Origin: Pseudomonas fluorescens
GTDB taxonomy: Bacteria > Pseudomonadota > Gammaproteobacteria > Pseudomonadales > Pseudomonadaceae
DNA: 64,000 nucleotides
Direction of reading: 5' to 3'
NCBI RefSeq assembly: GCF_019212185.1
Contig: NZ_CP078138.1
Coordinates: 3,268,501-3,332,500 of the forward strand
Shown: positions 49,101 to 57,039 of the stretch, one piece after another
Layout of the letters: the number at the start of each line of letters is the position of its first letter
How positions within the stretch are numbered: the stretch's first letter is position 1
Translations under genes and position numbers: made by a program
The notes under the pieces: model-generated
Databases searched by the model: none
Told to the model about the DNA's origin: nothing
Seen by the model: only the letters and a program-made list of their open reading frames with translations

Positions 49101-50581
49101 TTGCCGGCAACGTCGAGCAATTGGCTGTCGATCATGCCGCGCACGTCCTGGGCCTGGTCGAACAGCGCCTGCAAGTCAAAGGCGCCTCCACTGTTACGCC
49201 AGGTCTGCACGGCATAGCGGATGTTGTCTTGTTGCTTGGCAATGATCGCGTCGATCAGCCCCGTGAATGCGGGGCCTGACAGGCTGGCCTGTGAGGTATC
49301 AAATTGATCGAAGCCAAGCAGCAAGTCTCTTTCGGCCAGGGTCAGCAGGTTGCACAGCGGGTCGTCGAGACCACCGTGGGTCTTCAGGACACTCAGGTTC
49401 GATTTGAGGTCGGCAAGGCTGTTGAGCACCTGCAAACCCTTGGGCTGGGTGTACAGGTAGGCGACCTGGTAATCGATCAGCAACATGCTGCCCGCCAGTT
49501 CTGCGTAGTGCTCACGGGTTTCCCACAGGCGGATTTTCTGCGCCTGGCCCAGAGAGTCCGGCGCTGAGCCAGATGCGCCGCGCAATCCCAGGCGTGCATG
49601 CAACCCCTGGCTTTGCTCGGGACTGATGATCGCCTGCTGGCGCTTGAGCAGCAGGTCAGTCCTGGCTTTGTCGGCCATGGCCTGGGCGAAAAACTCTCGG
49701 CGGCTGACACCGCTGCTGACTTCCGTGCGCCAATAGGATTGCATCTGGCTCTCGAGCATGGCCGGCAGATCCGCGCAGATCTGCGTCAGCGCAAGCGCCC
49801 AGTAGCGTTGCTGCTCCGGGCCAGCGTTGGGCAGTTGCGGGTTGGAAAAGTGCCGCAGCCGGGTCGCGGGCCAAGGCTGGTGCAAATAATTGCGCAGCAG
49901 GGCGTCACTCAAAGGCTCGCGGGTCAGCGATGTCTGGCCGTTGGCAGGCGCGGAACCGTAGCTGACTTGGGTTCGGGCTTGCGCCACGCCAGGCATTTGC
50001 CGCCTCAGCATGCTGTCGGCCACTTCGTTGAGCATCGCGGCCAGGGTCGGTATGTGCTCCAACTGTTCCAGCATGACGCGCAGGTTGGCGCGGTGACTGC
50101 GCACCAATATCTCGGCCTGGGCCTGGAAGACCGAACCGTCGATCACTTCGCCGGTGAGCGTCAGCACGGTATCGACCTTGAGCGCTGCGCGTCGGGAAAT
50201 CGGCAGGAACGCCAGGAGATCGTTGCGGGTGGCGGGGGCCTTGAGCCGGGTCGAGAGGGTATTGAGCAGCGTCTGCCGGTCATCGAACTTCTCCAGCCCG
50301 CCATAGGGTGTGTACAGGACGGCCTGGTTGCCGCCGGGCGCGGGGTGCATCAGGAAGCTGCCCGCCAGAGGAATGGGGTCTTCATTCGGTACCTTGAGCA
50401 AGATGTTCTCGACCGTCATGGGCGGTGTTTGGCTCGAGCGTTGCGGGTGGCTTGGCAGATCAACGGTATGTAACCAGGCCAGGTCGGCGAGGGACCATGA
50501 CGTTGCGCTCAGGCGCGGAGTGAGGGCGCTGTAGTCTCGCAGGGCCTCAGGGAAAAACAGCGGCAGGGTGTGTTCGGGCAT
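46103..50581 (-). CDS. Giant toxin-like protein with repeated modules and C-terminal HExxH metalloprotease-like domain
   Basis: 1492 residues, no signal peptide and no strong membrane segments. Four related stretches of about 40-70 residues recur (about 61-130, 360-400, 612-687 and 868-947). Each has hydrophobic LLL, then a (L/I)(Y/W)(T/A)P...GLE.F pattern, then Leu-rich helices, the best copies ending RL..P..R..LL..ISR. The overall look is that of the DUF6543/dermonecrotic-toxin-like proteins of pseudomonads (assignment from memory). The C-terminal part (about 1180-1380) contains ATLIHEFSHLFSDTWD: H1346, E1347 and H1350 form a zinc HExxH, and D1357 stands where aspzincin-type proteases carry the Asp of GTxD. 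No immunity gene or secretion gene is adjacent. Weak ribosome-binding site (GAGACC) before the ATG. Confidence 0.75.
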   Translation of the reverse strand: MPEHTLPLFFPEALRDYSALTPRLSATSWSLADLAWLHTVDLPSHPQRSSQTPPMTVENILLKVPNEDPIPLAGSFLMHPAPGGNQAVLYTPYGGLEKFDDRQTLLNTLSTRLKAPATRNDLLAFLPISRRAALKVDTVLTLTGEVIDGSVFQAQAEILVRSHRANLRVMLEQLEHIPTLAAMLNEVADSMLRRQMPGVAQARTQVSYGSAPANGQTSLTREPLSDALLRNYLHQPWPATRLRHFSNPQLPNAGPEQQRYWALALTQICADLPAMLESQMQSYWRTEVSSGVSRREFFAQAMADKARTDLLLKRQQAIISPEQSQGLHARLGLRGASGSAPDSLGQAQKIRLWETREHYAELAGSMLLIDYQVAYLYTQPKGLQVLNSLADLKSNLSVLKTHGGLDDPLCNLLTLAERDLLLGFDQFDTSQASLSGPAFTGLIDAIIAKQQDNIRYAVQTWRNSGGAFDLQALFDQAQDVRGMIDSQLLDVAGNGRWPVPTGNANDHRSSIVLAMQAALAIKKLHSVQAALDLKAAARPASTQAQQRLFLQSIKPDLAQAMAVGIRTEARLRVLDKTLGNDEKAIVDTVLNPDKPVPAQRNSLNGFRPDALSLTLECAQEPNLIPLANCLLLTERGGQDSSTSGRAILWTPALGLESFSSLDKAKEALRQRLRDPVKRLMLLENISRTQYHPHCNYHLGSLRLIARNVLEDRQQSAIDWLLAANAHARLLQRAAGVTVPEQEHYPQVATALSLQRATEIARAIVTRQGLPLWLRTANNDDLQHHIELLEQVRRSTEEGKNYLDDTPLLATRRQRFIRQLPWQVLLYAHMLKLQGKLSNTGYLLLQQVMDMPDAVARASVVGARATIRPLGLVAGPGDAVIEVPGLYLIGEGSSGIQVLYAPYEQELALTEYADEAALLAALALAGPLQSLLLERLQEPDKTTCRNLLASHTTRTVHLANQPIQGNVLRRLFDDNHRLLPQLLGSPSKPESLTDWQALGALVAKGLRFAGRFVPGKLAVPLSLWQSYRAFEQSAEALQDHHWKTALSSFINGASQLVELGKVMPDSASGPTPSASADTPEPIDVTAPARTQLQSYEAGDVELNQIGAADAEGRYTAIDTGRRYVPVQGKVFQIEDRAVVPQIVNAEQAGPYLQRDGSQWSLDPDEHSVHFGKAMSRLHNKYKTQVEVRHLINVEARGMDAIRQLYPDRAKQIVQSLELARYYAFNSLYNLGQLGSGQSNSRLEAFIKTFFDVDNVDESLIKRIKHTIVPLCKALVDPSLDQLDHKRFVVGSSHYPAIGVIAFVVTEDELQSVHFTEHFFKQGLDIYEGALTEDFDILGHAQAATLIHEFSHLFSDTWDIATLEARRPFSDLISSVEPQHLELKGQLESFQREALSLATPAEELFAFWNHAENRWEDFDETPGVHRLRSVVRKTTGAIDMAAARTAFLDSTSAQARINTILRNADSLARLICEMGRRLDPESTPSPSNDYQTTA

Positions 50582-50670
50582 AGCGTGGTCTCAGTATCGA
50601 GCGACGACAGGGCATCGCGCTCAGGAGCCATAACGCTAAGGGCCGAACGGCAGGTGCGGGCGGTAGATAA

Positions 50671-50703
50671 TTAAAAGCGGCGTGGCGAGTCTCGCCACGC
50701 CTC
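50671..50703 (-). terminator. Intrinsic terminator of the DUF883 gene
   Basis: Perfect 11-bp arms (GGCGTGGCGAG at 50679-50689, CTCGCCACGCC at 50691-50701) with a 1-nt centre. Read on the minus strand the stem is followed by a CGCTTTTAA tail. It lies 15 nt beyond the DUF883 stop codon and insulates that gene from the toxin-like gene downstream. Confidence 0.85.
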
Positions 50704-50717
50704 AGGCAATGGGTCGT

Positions 50718-51035
50718 TCAACGGCGTCCGAGCAGCAACCCGACCACCAGGCCAAAACCTGCGGAGATTGCCACGGTTTGCCATGGATGCCCGCCGATGT
50801 AGGTTTCGGTGGCCTCAACCACTGGCTGGGTGCGCTCGCGCACGCTGGTCACGGAGTCGCGGGCCTGTTGCAGTTTCAGGGAGATCTGCCCACGCAGGCT
50901 CTCGGCTTCCTCGCCCACCAGGGAGGCGCTGCTCTTGAGCAGTTTTTCCGATTCTTCGATCAGCGCTTGCAGCTCGCTGAAGGCCTGGTCCTTGATTTGC
51001 TCATCCTGGGCTTGTCTGGCGGTTCTACGGGCCAT
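50718..51035 (-). CDS. DUF883/ElaB-YqjD family C-tail-anchored protein
   Basis: A 105-residue protein with a long amphipathic helix (about 5-75, charged Glu/Lys/Gln heptads) and a glycine-rich C-terminal membrane anchor (about 85-103, TVAISAGFGLVVGLLLGRR). The GGHPW motif before the anchor is characteristic of the ElaB/YqjD/DUF883 family; E. coli members tether ribosomes to the inner membrane in stationary phase. AGGAG precedes ATG 51035, which is used instead of the longer open frame. Own terminator downstream. Confidence 0.88.
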   Translation of the reverse strand: MARRTARQAQDEQIKDQAFSELQALIEESEKLLKSSASLVGEEAESLRGQISLKLQQARDSVTSVRERTQPVVEATETYIGGHPWQTVAISAGFGLVVGLLLGRR

Positions 51036-51199
51036 CGGGTGACTCCTTGCTGGTATGTGAAGATGAACAATGGAGTGTAGGCAAATGGAAAAAGTTGCAG
51101 CTTTTTTGCGTTGAATCCTCAGTGCACTGGAAATCCGTCTCTGGAGATTTCTGCCTACAGTGTAAGATGTCACCTATTTATGCAGCAGGTAATGCCCCG

Positions 51200-51451
51200 A
51201 TGAGTTTCAATCTGGCCAACAAATCCCTCGCCGAGCGCGCCGCGCTTGAAGATGAAAAGTCACGCCTGTTCGACCTCTGGCAGAGCAACCTCGGTAAATC
51301 CAAGGGCGAAGCCGCGCGCCTGTTCGGTGAGCGCGCCAAGCGCAAGGGCAAGTGGGCCGAGTGGGTGCGTGCCGAACTGGACGGCATGTCGCCGCCGGAG
51401 TTCGCCAACATGGTGCGCAGTGAAGTCAATCGCCTGATGGCGGCCAAGTAG
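51200..51451 (+). CDS. Conserved small hypothetical protein, 83 residues
   Basis: A soluble, highly charged helical protein (MSFNLANKSLAERAALEDEKSR ... EFANMVRSEVNRLMAAK) with no signal peptide, cysteine or membrane segment. I recall close relatives in many pseudomonads annotated as hypothetical. The heptad-like charge pattern and basic centre (RLFGERAKRKGKWAEW) allow a nucleic-acid or protein-binding role, but nothing specific. AGG about 11 nt upstream is a weak ribosome-binding site; an in-frame ATG 12 residues upstream is the alternative. It converges on the LysR gene. Confidence 0.75.
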   Translation: MSFNLANKSLAERAALEDEKSRLFDLWQSNLGKSKGEAARLFGERAKRKGKWAEWVRAELDGMSPPEFANMVRSEVNRLMAAK

Positions 51452-51454
51452 GAT

Positions 51455-52375
51455 TCACGGTGTTTGGCGGCTGAAACTAGCGACAATCGCCTCGCGCACT
51501 TTCAGCAGTAACGGTTCCAGTTGGCTGCTGGTGCGCCAGCCCAGTTCGATCGGATAACGCGGCAGCTCAAGCGGGCAGGGCAGCAGTGCCAGGCCGCTCA
51601 GTTGTGCAATAGCCTGTGCGGCATGCCCGGGGATGGTCGCCACTGCCTGGCTGCCCTTGAGCAGAAACGGCAGTGCGGCAAAGTGGCTGGTGGAGGCACA
51701 GACCCTGCGCCCGAGGCCAAGGCTGGCCAGGCCTTCATCGGTAATACCAATGAACCCGCCTGACGACACCAGAATGTGCTCGCGCCGAACGAACTCCTCT
51801 AATGCCAGAGCTTGCTGCCCCGGCGTCAGGCTTGCAGCATCCACCAGGCACCGATAGTCGCCTTCCCCCAATACCTGCCGGCTCAGTAGCCGCTCGCTGA
51901 AACCACCGGCACTGATCGCCAGGTCAAGGCTGCGCTCCATCAGCGCCTGAGCGACGATCTGACTGTGGCTCTGACGGATAATCAGGCGCAACTTCGGCGC
52001 CCGGCGGGCAATTTCTTCGATCAGCCGCCGCCCGTAGGCAATCTCGAAATCATCCGACATGCCGACGATTACCGAACGGCCGTCGTAGTCCTCGGCCGCC
52101 GGGTCGACCATGGCCAGGCTTTGCCGGCATTTGTTCAGGGCATCACTGAGCACCGGCTTCAATTGGTTGGCCCGCAAGGTCGGCGCCAGGCCACGGCCGG
52201 TGCGCACAAACAATTGATCGCCATAGACCTCGCGCAAACGCCGCAACGCCGCGCTCACCGCTGACTGGGTGACCCCCAGGCGCAGCGCCGCCCGGCTGGC
52301 GCTGGACTCGTCGTGCAGGGCTTCAAAAACTTTCAGCAGGTTGAGGTCAATGTCGGTGATATTCATTTGGCTCAT
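51455..52375 (-). CDS. LysR-family regulator divergent from nitrilase gene
   Basis: A 306-residue LysR protein with an N-terminal helix-turn-helix (about 8-65, NLLKVFEALHDESSASRAALRLGVTQSAVSAALRRLREVYGDQLFVRTGRGLAPT) and a substrate-binding domain (about 95-300) of the NodD/LinR-like branch. The open frame extends far upstream to 52636, through the nitrilase gene, and is not credible there. ATG 52375 and ATG 52366 are both possible starts. Given the divergent layout and the dyad in the spacer, its likely target is the nitrilase gene. Confidence 0.9.
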   Translation of the reverse strand: MSQMNITDIDLNLLKVFEALHDESSASRAALRLGVTQSAVSAALRRLREVYGDQLFVRTGRGLAPTLRANQLKPVLSDALNKCRQSLAMVDPAAEDYDGRSVIVGMSDDFEIAYGRRLIEEIARRAPKLRLIIRQSHSQIVAQALMERSLDLAISAGGFSERLLSRQVLGEGDYRCLVDAASLTPGQQALALEEFVRREHILVSSGGFIGITDEGLASLGLGRRVCASTSHFAALPFLLKGSQAVATIPGHAAQAIAQLSGLALLPCPLELPRYPIELGWRTSSQLEPLLLKVREAIVASFSRQTP

Positions 52376-52418
52376 ATCATTTAGCAGCGAATGGGACTTT
52401 ATTGATGATCCATGGCCG

Positions 52419-52448
52419 CCTGAGAATGAGCAATACCTCATTCTCAGG
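52419..52448. promoter_or_regulatory. 12-bp-arm dyad overlapping nitrilase ribosome-binding site
   Basis: CCTGAGAATGAG, six bases, then CTCATTCTCAGG: a perfect inverted repeat in the 84-bp LysR/nitrilase spacer. The last two bases of the right arm are the first bases of the GGGAG ribosome-binding site (52447-52451) of the nitrilase. It could be the LysR operator, or in the mRNA a hairpin reaching into the ribosome-binding site. Confidence 0.7.
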
Positions 52449-52459
52449 GAGTCACCGTC

Positions 52460-53380
52460 ATGCCCAAGTCCATCGTTGCCGCGCTGCAGATCGGTTCTTT
52501 GCCAGGTGGCAAGGGCGAAACCCTGGAACAGATCCTTTCCTACGAACAGGCAATCATCGACGCTGGTGCCGAGCTGGTGGTAATGCCCGAAGCGCTGCTC
52601 GGTGGTTACCCCAAGGGCGAGGGTTTTGGCACGCAACTGGGCTATCGCCTGCCGGAAGGTCGCGACGCCTATGCCCGCTATTTTGCCAACGCCATCGACG
52701 TGCCAGGTGCGGAAACCGAGGCCCTGGCGGGGTTGAGTGCGCGCACCGGCGCTTATTTGGTGCTCGGCGTGATCGAGCGGGACGCCAGCACCCTGTACTG
52801 CACCGCGCTGTACTTCGACCCGCAGCGCGGGCTAGTGGCCAAACACCGCAAATTGATGCCCACTGGCACCGAACGGCTGATCTGGGGCAAGGGCGACGGC
52901 TCGACCCTGCCGGTGCTCGACAGCCCGCTGGGGCGGATTGGCGCCGCGGTGTGCTGGGAGAACATGATGCCGTTGCTGCGTACCGCGATGTACGCCAAGG
53001 GCGTGGAGTTATGGTGTGCGCCGACGGTGGACGAGCGGGAAATGTGGCAAGTGAGCATGCGCCACATTGCCCATGAGGGACGCTGCTTTGTGGTCAGTGC
53101 CTGCCAGGTCCAGGCCTCGCCCGAAAAACTGGGAATCGAGGTTAGCAATTGGCCGGCAGAGCGGCCGTTGATTGCCGGTGGCAGCGTGATCATCGGGCCG
53201 ATGGGCGATGTGCTGGCCGGTCCATTGCGCGATGGCCCGGGCCTGCTCTGCGCAGAAATCGACACCGATGAACTGGTCCGCGCCCGCTATGACTTTGACG
53301 TGGTCGGGCACTACGCGCGCCCGGACGTGTTTGAATTAAGTGTCGATCAGCGGGCCAAACCAGGCGTGCGCTTCATTTGA
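52460..53380 (+). CDS. Nitrilase-family carbon-nitrogen hydrolase
   Basis: A 306-residue enzyme of the nitrilase branch of the C-N hydrolase superfamily. The Glu-Lys-Cys triad is visible as E44 ([14 protein letters not shown]), K131 ([16 protein letters not shown]) and C165 ([14 protein letters not shown]). The CWENMMPL context is typical of true nitrilases (nitrile to carboxylate plus ammonia) rather than of amidases or N-carbamoylases. It is shorter at the C-terminus than arylacetonitrilases of about 350 residues. GGGAG lies 8 nt before the ATG. A divergent LysR gene is the probable regulator. Substrate unknown, possibly plant- or cyanide-derived nitriles. Confidence 0.9.
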   Translation: MPKSIVAALQIGSLPGGKGETLEQILSYEQAIIDAGAELVVMPEALLGGYPKGEGFGTQLGYRLPEGRDAYARYFANAIDVPGAETEALAGLSARTGAYLVLGVIERDASTLYCTALYFDPQRGLVAKHRKLMPTGTERLIWGKGDGSTLPVLDSPLGRIGAAVCWENMMPLLRTAMYAKGVELWCAPTVDEREMWQVSMRHIAHEGRCFVVSACQVQASPEKLGIEVSNWPAERPLIAGGSVIIGPMGDVLAGPLRDGPGLLCAEIDTDELVRARYDFDVVGHYARPDVFELSVDQRAKPGVRFI

Positions 53381-53918
53381 GCCGGCGCCATTCCTTGCGG
53401 GTGATTTCCCAGGTCTCGCGGGCATAACGCCCACCGACAAATTCATCGTCGTCGATCCGGATCAGGCGCATGCCGTTGCGTTCCGACAAGCGCCGCGAGG
53501 CCAGATTGGGTGAGGCCTTGGGCACTCGCAGGCAATCGCGGCCAAGGTCCTCGAACCAGTAGCGAGTGACCTGCGCACAGGCTTCGGCCATCAGCCCCTG
53601 GCCTTGCCAGGGCAGGCCCATCCAGAAACCCCGGTTGTTGTCCTGTTCGTCCATCAGGCTGATGTTGCCGATCAGTTGATCGGGCGCGGACTTCAGGCGA
53701 AGCGACCAGTGCCATTCTTCGCCCCGGGCAATGGCCGGCAGGGCGATGTCTTGCAGGTAGTGCAGGGCGCCATCCACCGGGTACGGCCAGGGCACCCTTG
53801 CATTGAGGTAGCGCACCACCTCCCAGTGGGCGAACTGTTGCTGGATCGCCTCGGCGTCCGCCAGTTCCAGCGGCTTGAGGATCAGGCGCTCGGTGTACAG
53901 CGTCGGGTAATCGGCCAT
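53373..53918 (-). CDS. GNAT N-acetyltransferase, RimJ/RimL-like
   Basis: A 181-residue acetyltransferase of the RimJ-like (Acetyltransf_3) type: [19 protein letters not shown] at the start, IGNISLMDE, the acetyl-CoA loop [16 protein letters not shown] in place of the usual Q/RxxGxG/A, and [16 protein letters not shown] (Asn-rich helix). It probably acetylates a protein N-terminus or small amine. Its 3' end overlaps the 3' end of the convergent nitrilase gene by 8 bp. GGAAGAG precedes the ATG. Confidence 0.88.
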   Translation of the reverse strand: MADYPTLYTERLILKPLELADAEAIQQQFAHWEVVRYLNARVPWPYPVDGALHYLQDIALPAIARGEEWHWSLRLKSAPDQLIGNISLMDEQDNNRGFWMGLPWQGQGLMAEACAQVTRYWFEDLGRDCLRVPKASPNLASRRLSERNGMRLIRIDDDEFVGGRYARETWEITRKEWRRLK

Positions 53919-53943
53919 GCTGCAAAGCTCTTCCTTGAGACGG

Positions 53944-54417
53944 TTAACGGGCGCCCGCCAGCGGGCTGGCCAGGCTCAACTGACCGCTGTCGACAAAGCG
54001 CTGGGTGCCGAACAGGCCGCCCGCCAGCTTGCCACGCAGCACATAGGGCAGGTTGTCGAGGGATTGGGTCTGGCTCAGGCCGAGGGTCTGGCGCATCACT
54101 GAAAACGCCGAAATGCTCACCGGCACTGTGACCACCGCTTCGGAGAACCGGCCGATGCTGCCCCGTTGATCGCTGACCCCCGACGCCAGCGGCTGGCCGT
54201 TGACCTCGAGGTTCAAGGCCACGCCGTTGTAGTCGATCGGATTGTCGTTGGGGTTCTGCACGCGGATCTTCACCGCGAAGCGCACTTCCATGCCCTGGCT
54301 TGTGAGCGGTTCCAGGCCCACCACGTTGATGTTCAGCGGATCGCGGTCGGGAAACAGCGCGCAACCGCCAAGGCTGAGGAGCAACAGGCACAGGCCTGAA
54401 AAAAACAATCGAAGCAT
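53944..54417 (-). CDS. LEA14/WHy-domain lipoprotein
   Basis: A 157-residue lipoprotein: hydrophobic leader LRLFFSGLCLLLLSLGGC with a lipobox (LGGC, Cys about 18), then a Water stress and Hypersensitive response (LEA type 2) beta-sandwich (NINVVGLEPLTSQGMEVRFAVKIRVQNPNDNPIDYNGVALNLEVNGQPLASG). These domains resemble plant LEA14 desiccation proteins, and the bacterial ones are thought to act in envelope stress. ATG 54417 (MLRLFF) is preferred over the longer frame because it places the signal peptide at the terminus. The GNAT gene lies just downstream. Confidence 0.86.
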   Translation of the reverse strand: MLRLFFSGLCLLLLSLGGCALFPDRDPLNINVVGLEPLTSQGMEVRFAVKIRVQNPNDNPIDYNGVALNLEVNGQPLASGVSDQRGSIGRFSEAVVTVPVSISAFSVMRQTLGLSQTQSLDNLPYVLRGKLAGGLFGTQRFVDSGQLSLASPLAGAR

Positions 54418-54478
54418 GAACAGGCTCTCGTCAGTAAGGGTCGACCCTTCGCGGTTCGACCCACCTGGCGGCAGTCGT

Positions 54479-55921
54479 TCAGGGGCGCGATCCGTGAGGG
54501 GCAACGTCCGGATTTTCCATGACCTGCAGGACCGACGCTTCGGGGTCGAAGTCGTCTTCTTGCAGTTCGATGAATTCTTCCGGGAGGAACATGTTCAGCA
54601 CGATAGCGCACAACGCGCCGACGGTGATCGGCGATTCGAAGATGTTGTGCAGCGCCTTGGGCAATTCGCGCAGTACTTCCGGCACCGCCGCCACACCGAG
54701 GCCCATGCCCAGGGAGATGGCCACGATCAGCATATTGCGCCGGTGCAGCCCGGCTTCGGCGAGGATCTTCACCCCGGCCACTGCCACCGTGCCGAACATC
54801 ACCAGTTCAGCGCCACCGAGCACCGGCTTGGGCATCAGTTGCAGCACCGCGCCGATCATCGGGAACAACCCCAGCAGCACCAGCAGGCCGGCAATGAAAA
54901 ACGCCACGTAGCGACTGGCGACGCCGGTCAGTTGGATCACGCCGTTGTTCTGCGCGAAGGTCACCATCGGCATGCTGTTGAACACGGCGGCCATGGCCGA
55001 GTTGAGGCCATCGGCCAACAGCCCGGACTTGATCCGGCGGATGTACACCGGGCCCTTGACCGGCTGCTGGGAAATCATCGAGTTGGCGGTCAGGTCACCG
55101 GCGGCTTCCAGCGGCGAAACCAGGAAAATCACCGCCACCGGAATGAACGCTACCCAGTCGAAGTTGAAGCCGTATTTGAACGGTACCGGCACGCTCATCA
55201 GCGGCACGTCGGTCATGTTCGCGAAGTCGACGTCGCCCATCAGCCAGGCCACCAGATAACCCAGGGTCAGGCCAATCACAATCGCCCCCAGGCGCAGGAA
55301 GGGCACGTCGACCCGGTTCAGCACGACGATGGTGCCCAGCACCAGCGCCGCCAGGGCCAGGTGATGGGCGCCGCCCAGGTCGGTGGCGCCAAAGCCGCCG
55401 GCAATGTCGGTCATCGCCACCTTGATCAGCGACAGGCCCATCAGGGTAATGATGGTGCCGGTGACTACCGGCGTGATCAGCATGCGCAATTTGCCGATGA
55501 ACTGGCTCAGCACCACTTCGATAAAGGCGGCGAAGAAGCACACGCCGAAAATCGTCGACAGGATCTCGTCGGTGCCGCCGCCCCGGGCCTTGACCATGAA
55601 GCCGGCACTGAGAATCACGCTGATGAACGAAAAACTGGTGCCTTGCAGGCACAGCAGTCCCGAGCCGATGGGGCCGAAACGCCGAGCCTGGACGAAGGTG
55701 CCCAAGCCCGAGACGAACAACGCCATGCTGATCAGGTAGGGAATTTCACTGTGCAGGCCCAGGGCGCTGCCCATGATCAGGGTCGGGGTGATGATCCCGA
55801 CGAAACTCGCCAGCACGTGTTGCAGCGCGGCGAAAATGGTCGCGGTGAAGTGTGGGCGGTCGTAGAGGCCGTAGATCAGGTCGGAATGTGGGGCAGTTTT
55901 TGCGTGGTCGGATGAGGTCAC
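54479..55921 (-). CDS. NCS2-family uracil/xanthine (purine) permease
   Basis: A 480-residue transporter with about 14 membrane segments, probably a proton symporter for a purine or xanthine. Family marks are FAALQHVLASFVGIITPTLIMG (TM1), GSGLLCLQGTSFSF (TM3 region), VSPLEAAGDLTANSM (TM8 with the functional Glu), and NSMPMVTFAQNNGVIQLTGVASRYV (the conserved TM10 loop with the Asn-Asn pair). The layout is nearer XanP/UacT-type purine carriers than UraA. It begins with GTG, and the cytoplasmic C-terminus is acidic (about 445-465). No purine catabolic gene is adjacent, so the substrate is inferred only to the class. Confidence 0.88.
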   Translation of the reverse strand: MTSSDHAKTAPHSDLIYGLYDRPHFTATIFAALQHVLASFVGIITPTLIMGSALGLHSEIPYLISMALFVSGLGTFVQARRFGPIGSGLLCLQGTSFSFISVILSAGFMVKARGGGTDEILSTIFGVCFFAAFIEVVLSQFIGKLRMLITPVVTGTIITLMGLSLIKVAMTDIAGGFGATDLGGAHHLALAALVLGTIVVLNRVDVPFLRLGAIVIGLTLGYLVAWLMGDVDFANMTDVPLMSVPVPFKYGFNFDWVAFIPVAVIFLVSPLEAAGDLTANSMISQQPVKGPVYIRRIKSGLLADGLNSAMAAVFNSMPMVTFAQNNGVIQLTGVASRYVAFFIAGLLVLLGLFPMIGAVLQLMPKPVLGGAELVMFGTVAVAGVKILAEAGLHRRNMLIVAISLGMGLGVAAVPEVLRELPKALHNIFESPITVGALCAIVLNMFLPEEFIELQEDDFDPEASVLQVMENPDVAPHGSRP

Positions 55922-56040
55922 GGGAAAGGTGCCGGTAGGGTCTGGTCGGAAAAAGGAGGCGCAGGATGCCAGAAAGGTGCACTCATCTACAGCGACAACC
56001 GACTAAAGCATTGAAAGTTATTCATGTTTGGGTCAATGGC

Positions 56041-56937
56041 CTACTGTTCGAAGGCCGCCAACAGATCCTCCTCGAACGCCACCTGCGCATCCCCCGGCAC
56101 CTGGGCGCGATGCCGGGCGAGGTGGAAGGCCACCTCGAAACTGTGCTGCGGCTGGCCGATGGCTTTCAGCAGGCCCTGGTCCTGCCAACTGCGGGCAAAG
56201 TGCTCGGGCAGATGGCCGACATGTTGGCCACTGAGGATAAACGCCAGCGTGCCTTCGACCTGCTCCGAACGCGCTGAACCTACCCGGTTGTGCAGGGGCA
56301 GGTCATTGCGCAGGAAGCGGTAGGGGTGCTCCACCAGGTCGCCGGCCGCCAGCGCCGTGGCGTCGGGCTCAGGCAGGCTGAACAGCGGATGCCCGGCGGC
56401 GCAGTACAGGTGTTGGGTTTCACTGAACAGTGGGCGGTAGTCAAACGCGCTTTGCGCTTGGGAGAAGTAACCGATGGCCAGGTCCAGGCGTTGTTGCAAC
56501 AGCAGGCGCTCCATTTCCCCGGGCATGGCGCTGATCAGCTCCAGGCGCACGGACTCGTCGCGCTGGCGAAAGTGGCTGATCGCCCGCGCCACGCGTTGCA
56601 GCACCGAGGGGTCGAGCGCTTCGGAGAGTCCCAGGCGCACTTCACCCATCAGGCGTCCGGCGACCCCATTGGACTGATGGCGAAAAGTCTCGATGGACTC
56701 GAACAGACCACGGGTCGCCAGCAACAACTGTTCGCCCTTGGCCGTGAGTTTGAAGCCGCCTTTGCCACGGCTGCACAGGCGATAGCCAAGGCGGGTCTCG
56801 AGCCGGGCCATGTGCTGGCTGATGCTCGACTGACTCAGCCCCAGTTCTCCCTGGGCCGCACTGAATCCGCCGCATTCCACCACGCTCACAAACAGGCGTA
56901 GCAACTGCAGGTCGAGGTCATGGAGTTGGCCGAGCAT
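56041..56937 (-). CDS. LysR-family regulator divergent from binding-protein/agmatinase genes
   Basis: A 298-residue LysR protein: helix-turn-helix (about 8-65, LQLLRLFVSVVECGGFSAAQGELGLSQSSISQHMARLETRLGYRLCSRGKGGFKLT) and an effector domain (about 95-290, VRLGLSEALDPSVLQRV). ATG 56937 is used; the TTG one codon upstream is less likely. Together with the divergent periplasmic binding protein and speB it forms a probable regulatory unit for agmatine or a related guanidino compound. Confidence 0.9.
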   Translation of the reverse strand: MLGQLHDLDLQLLRLFVSVVECGGFSAAQGELGLSQSSISQHMARLETRLGYRLCSRGKGGFKLTAKGEQLLLATRGLFESIETFRHQSNGVAGRLMGEVRLGLSEALDPSVLQRVARAISHFRQRDESVRLELISAMPGEMERLLLQQRLDLAIGYFSQAQSAFDYRPLFSETQHLYCAAGHPLFSLPEPDATALAAGDLVEHPYRFLRNDLPLHNRVGSARSEQVEGTLAFILSGQHVGHLPEHFARSWQDQGLLKAIGQPQHSFEVAFHLARHRAQVPGDAQVAFEEDLLAAFEQ

Positions 56938-57039
56938 CAAACATTACTCCAGCATAAAGTCAGGGTGATTAACTTGAGATTTTAACGATGTATCTTGCCC
57001 TGCATCCTGCAAGCACTTCAATGGCTCCAGGTGCTGGTC

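Noticed and set aside
51455-52636. Extended 393-residue LysR
   Set aside because: The extra 87 residues run through the nitrilase gene on the opposite strand and through the operator dyad; the domain begins at the later ATGs.
54242-55915. 557-codon His/Gln-rich frame on the plus strand
   Set aside because: Antisense to the NCS2 permease; the extreme His/Gln content comes from reading hydrophobic codons backwards.
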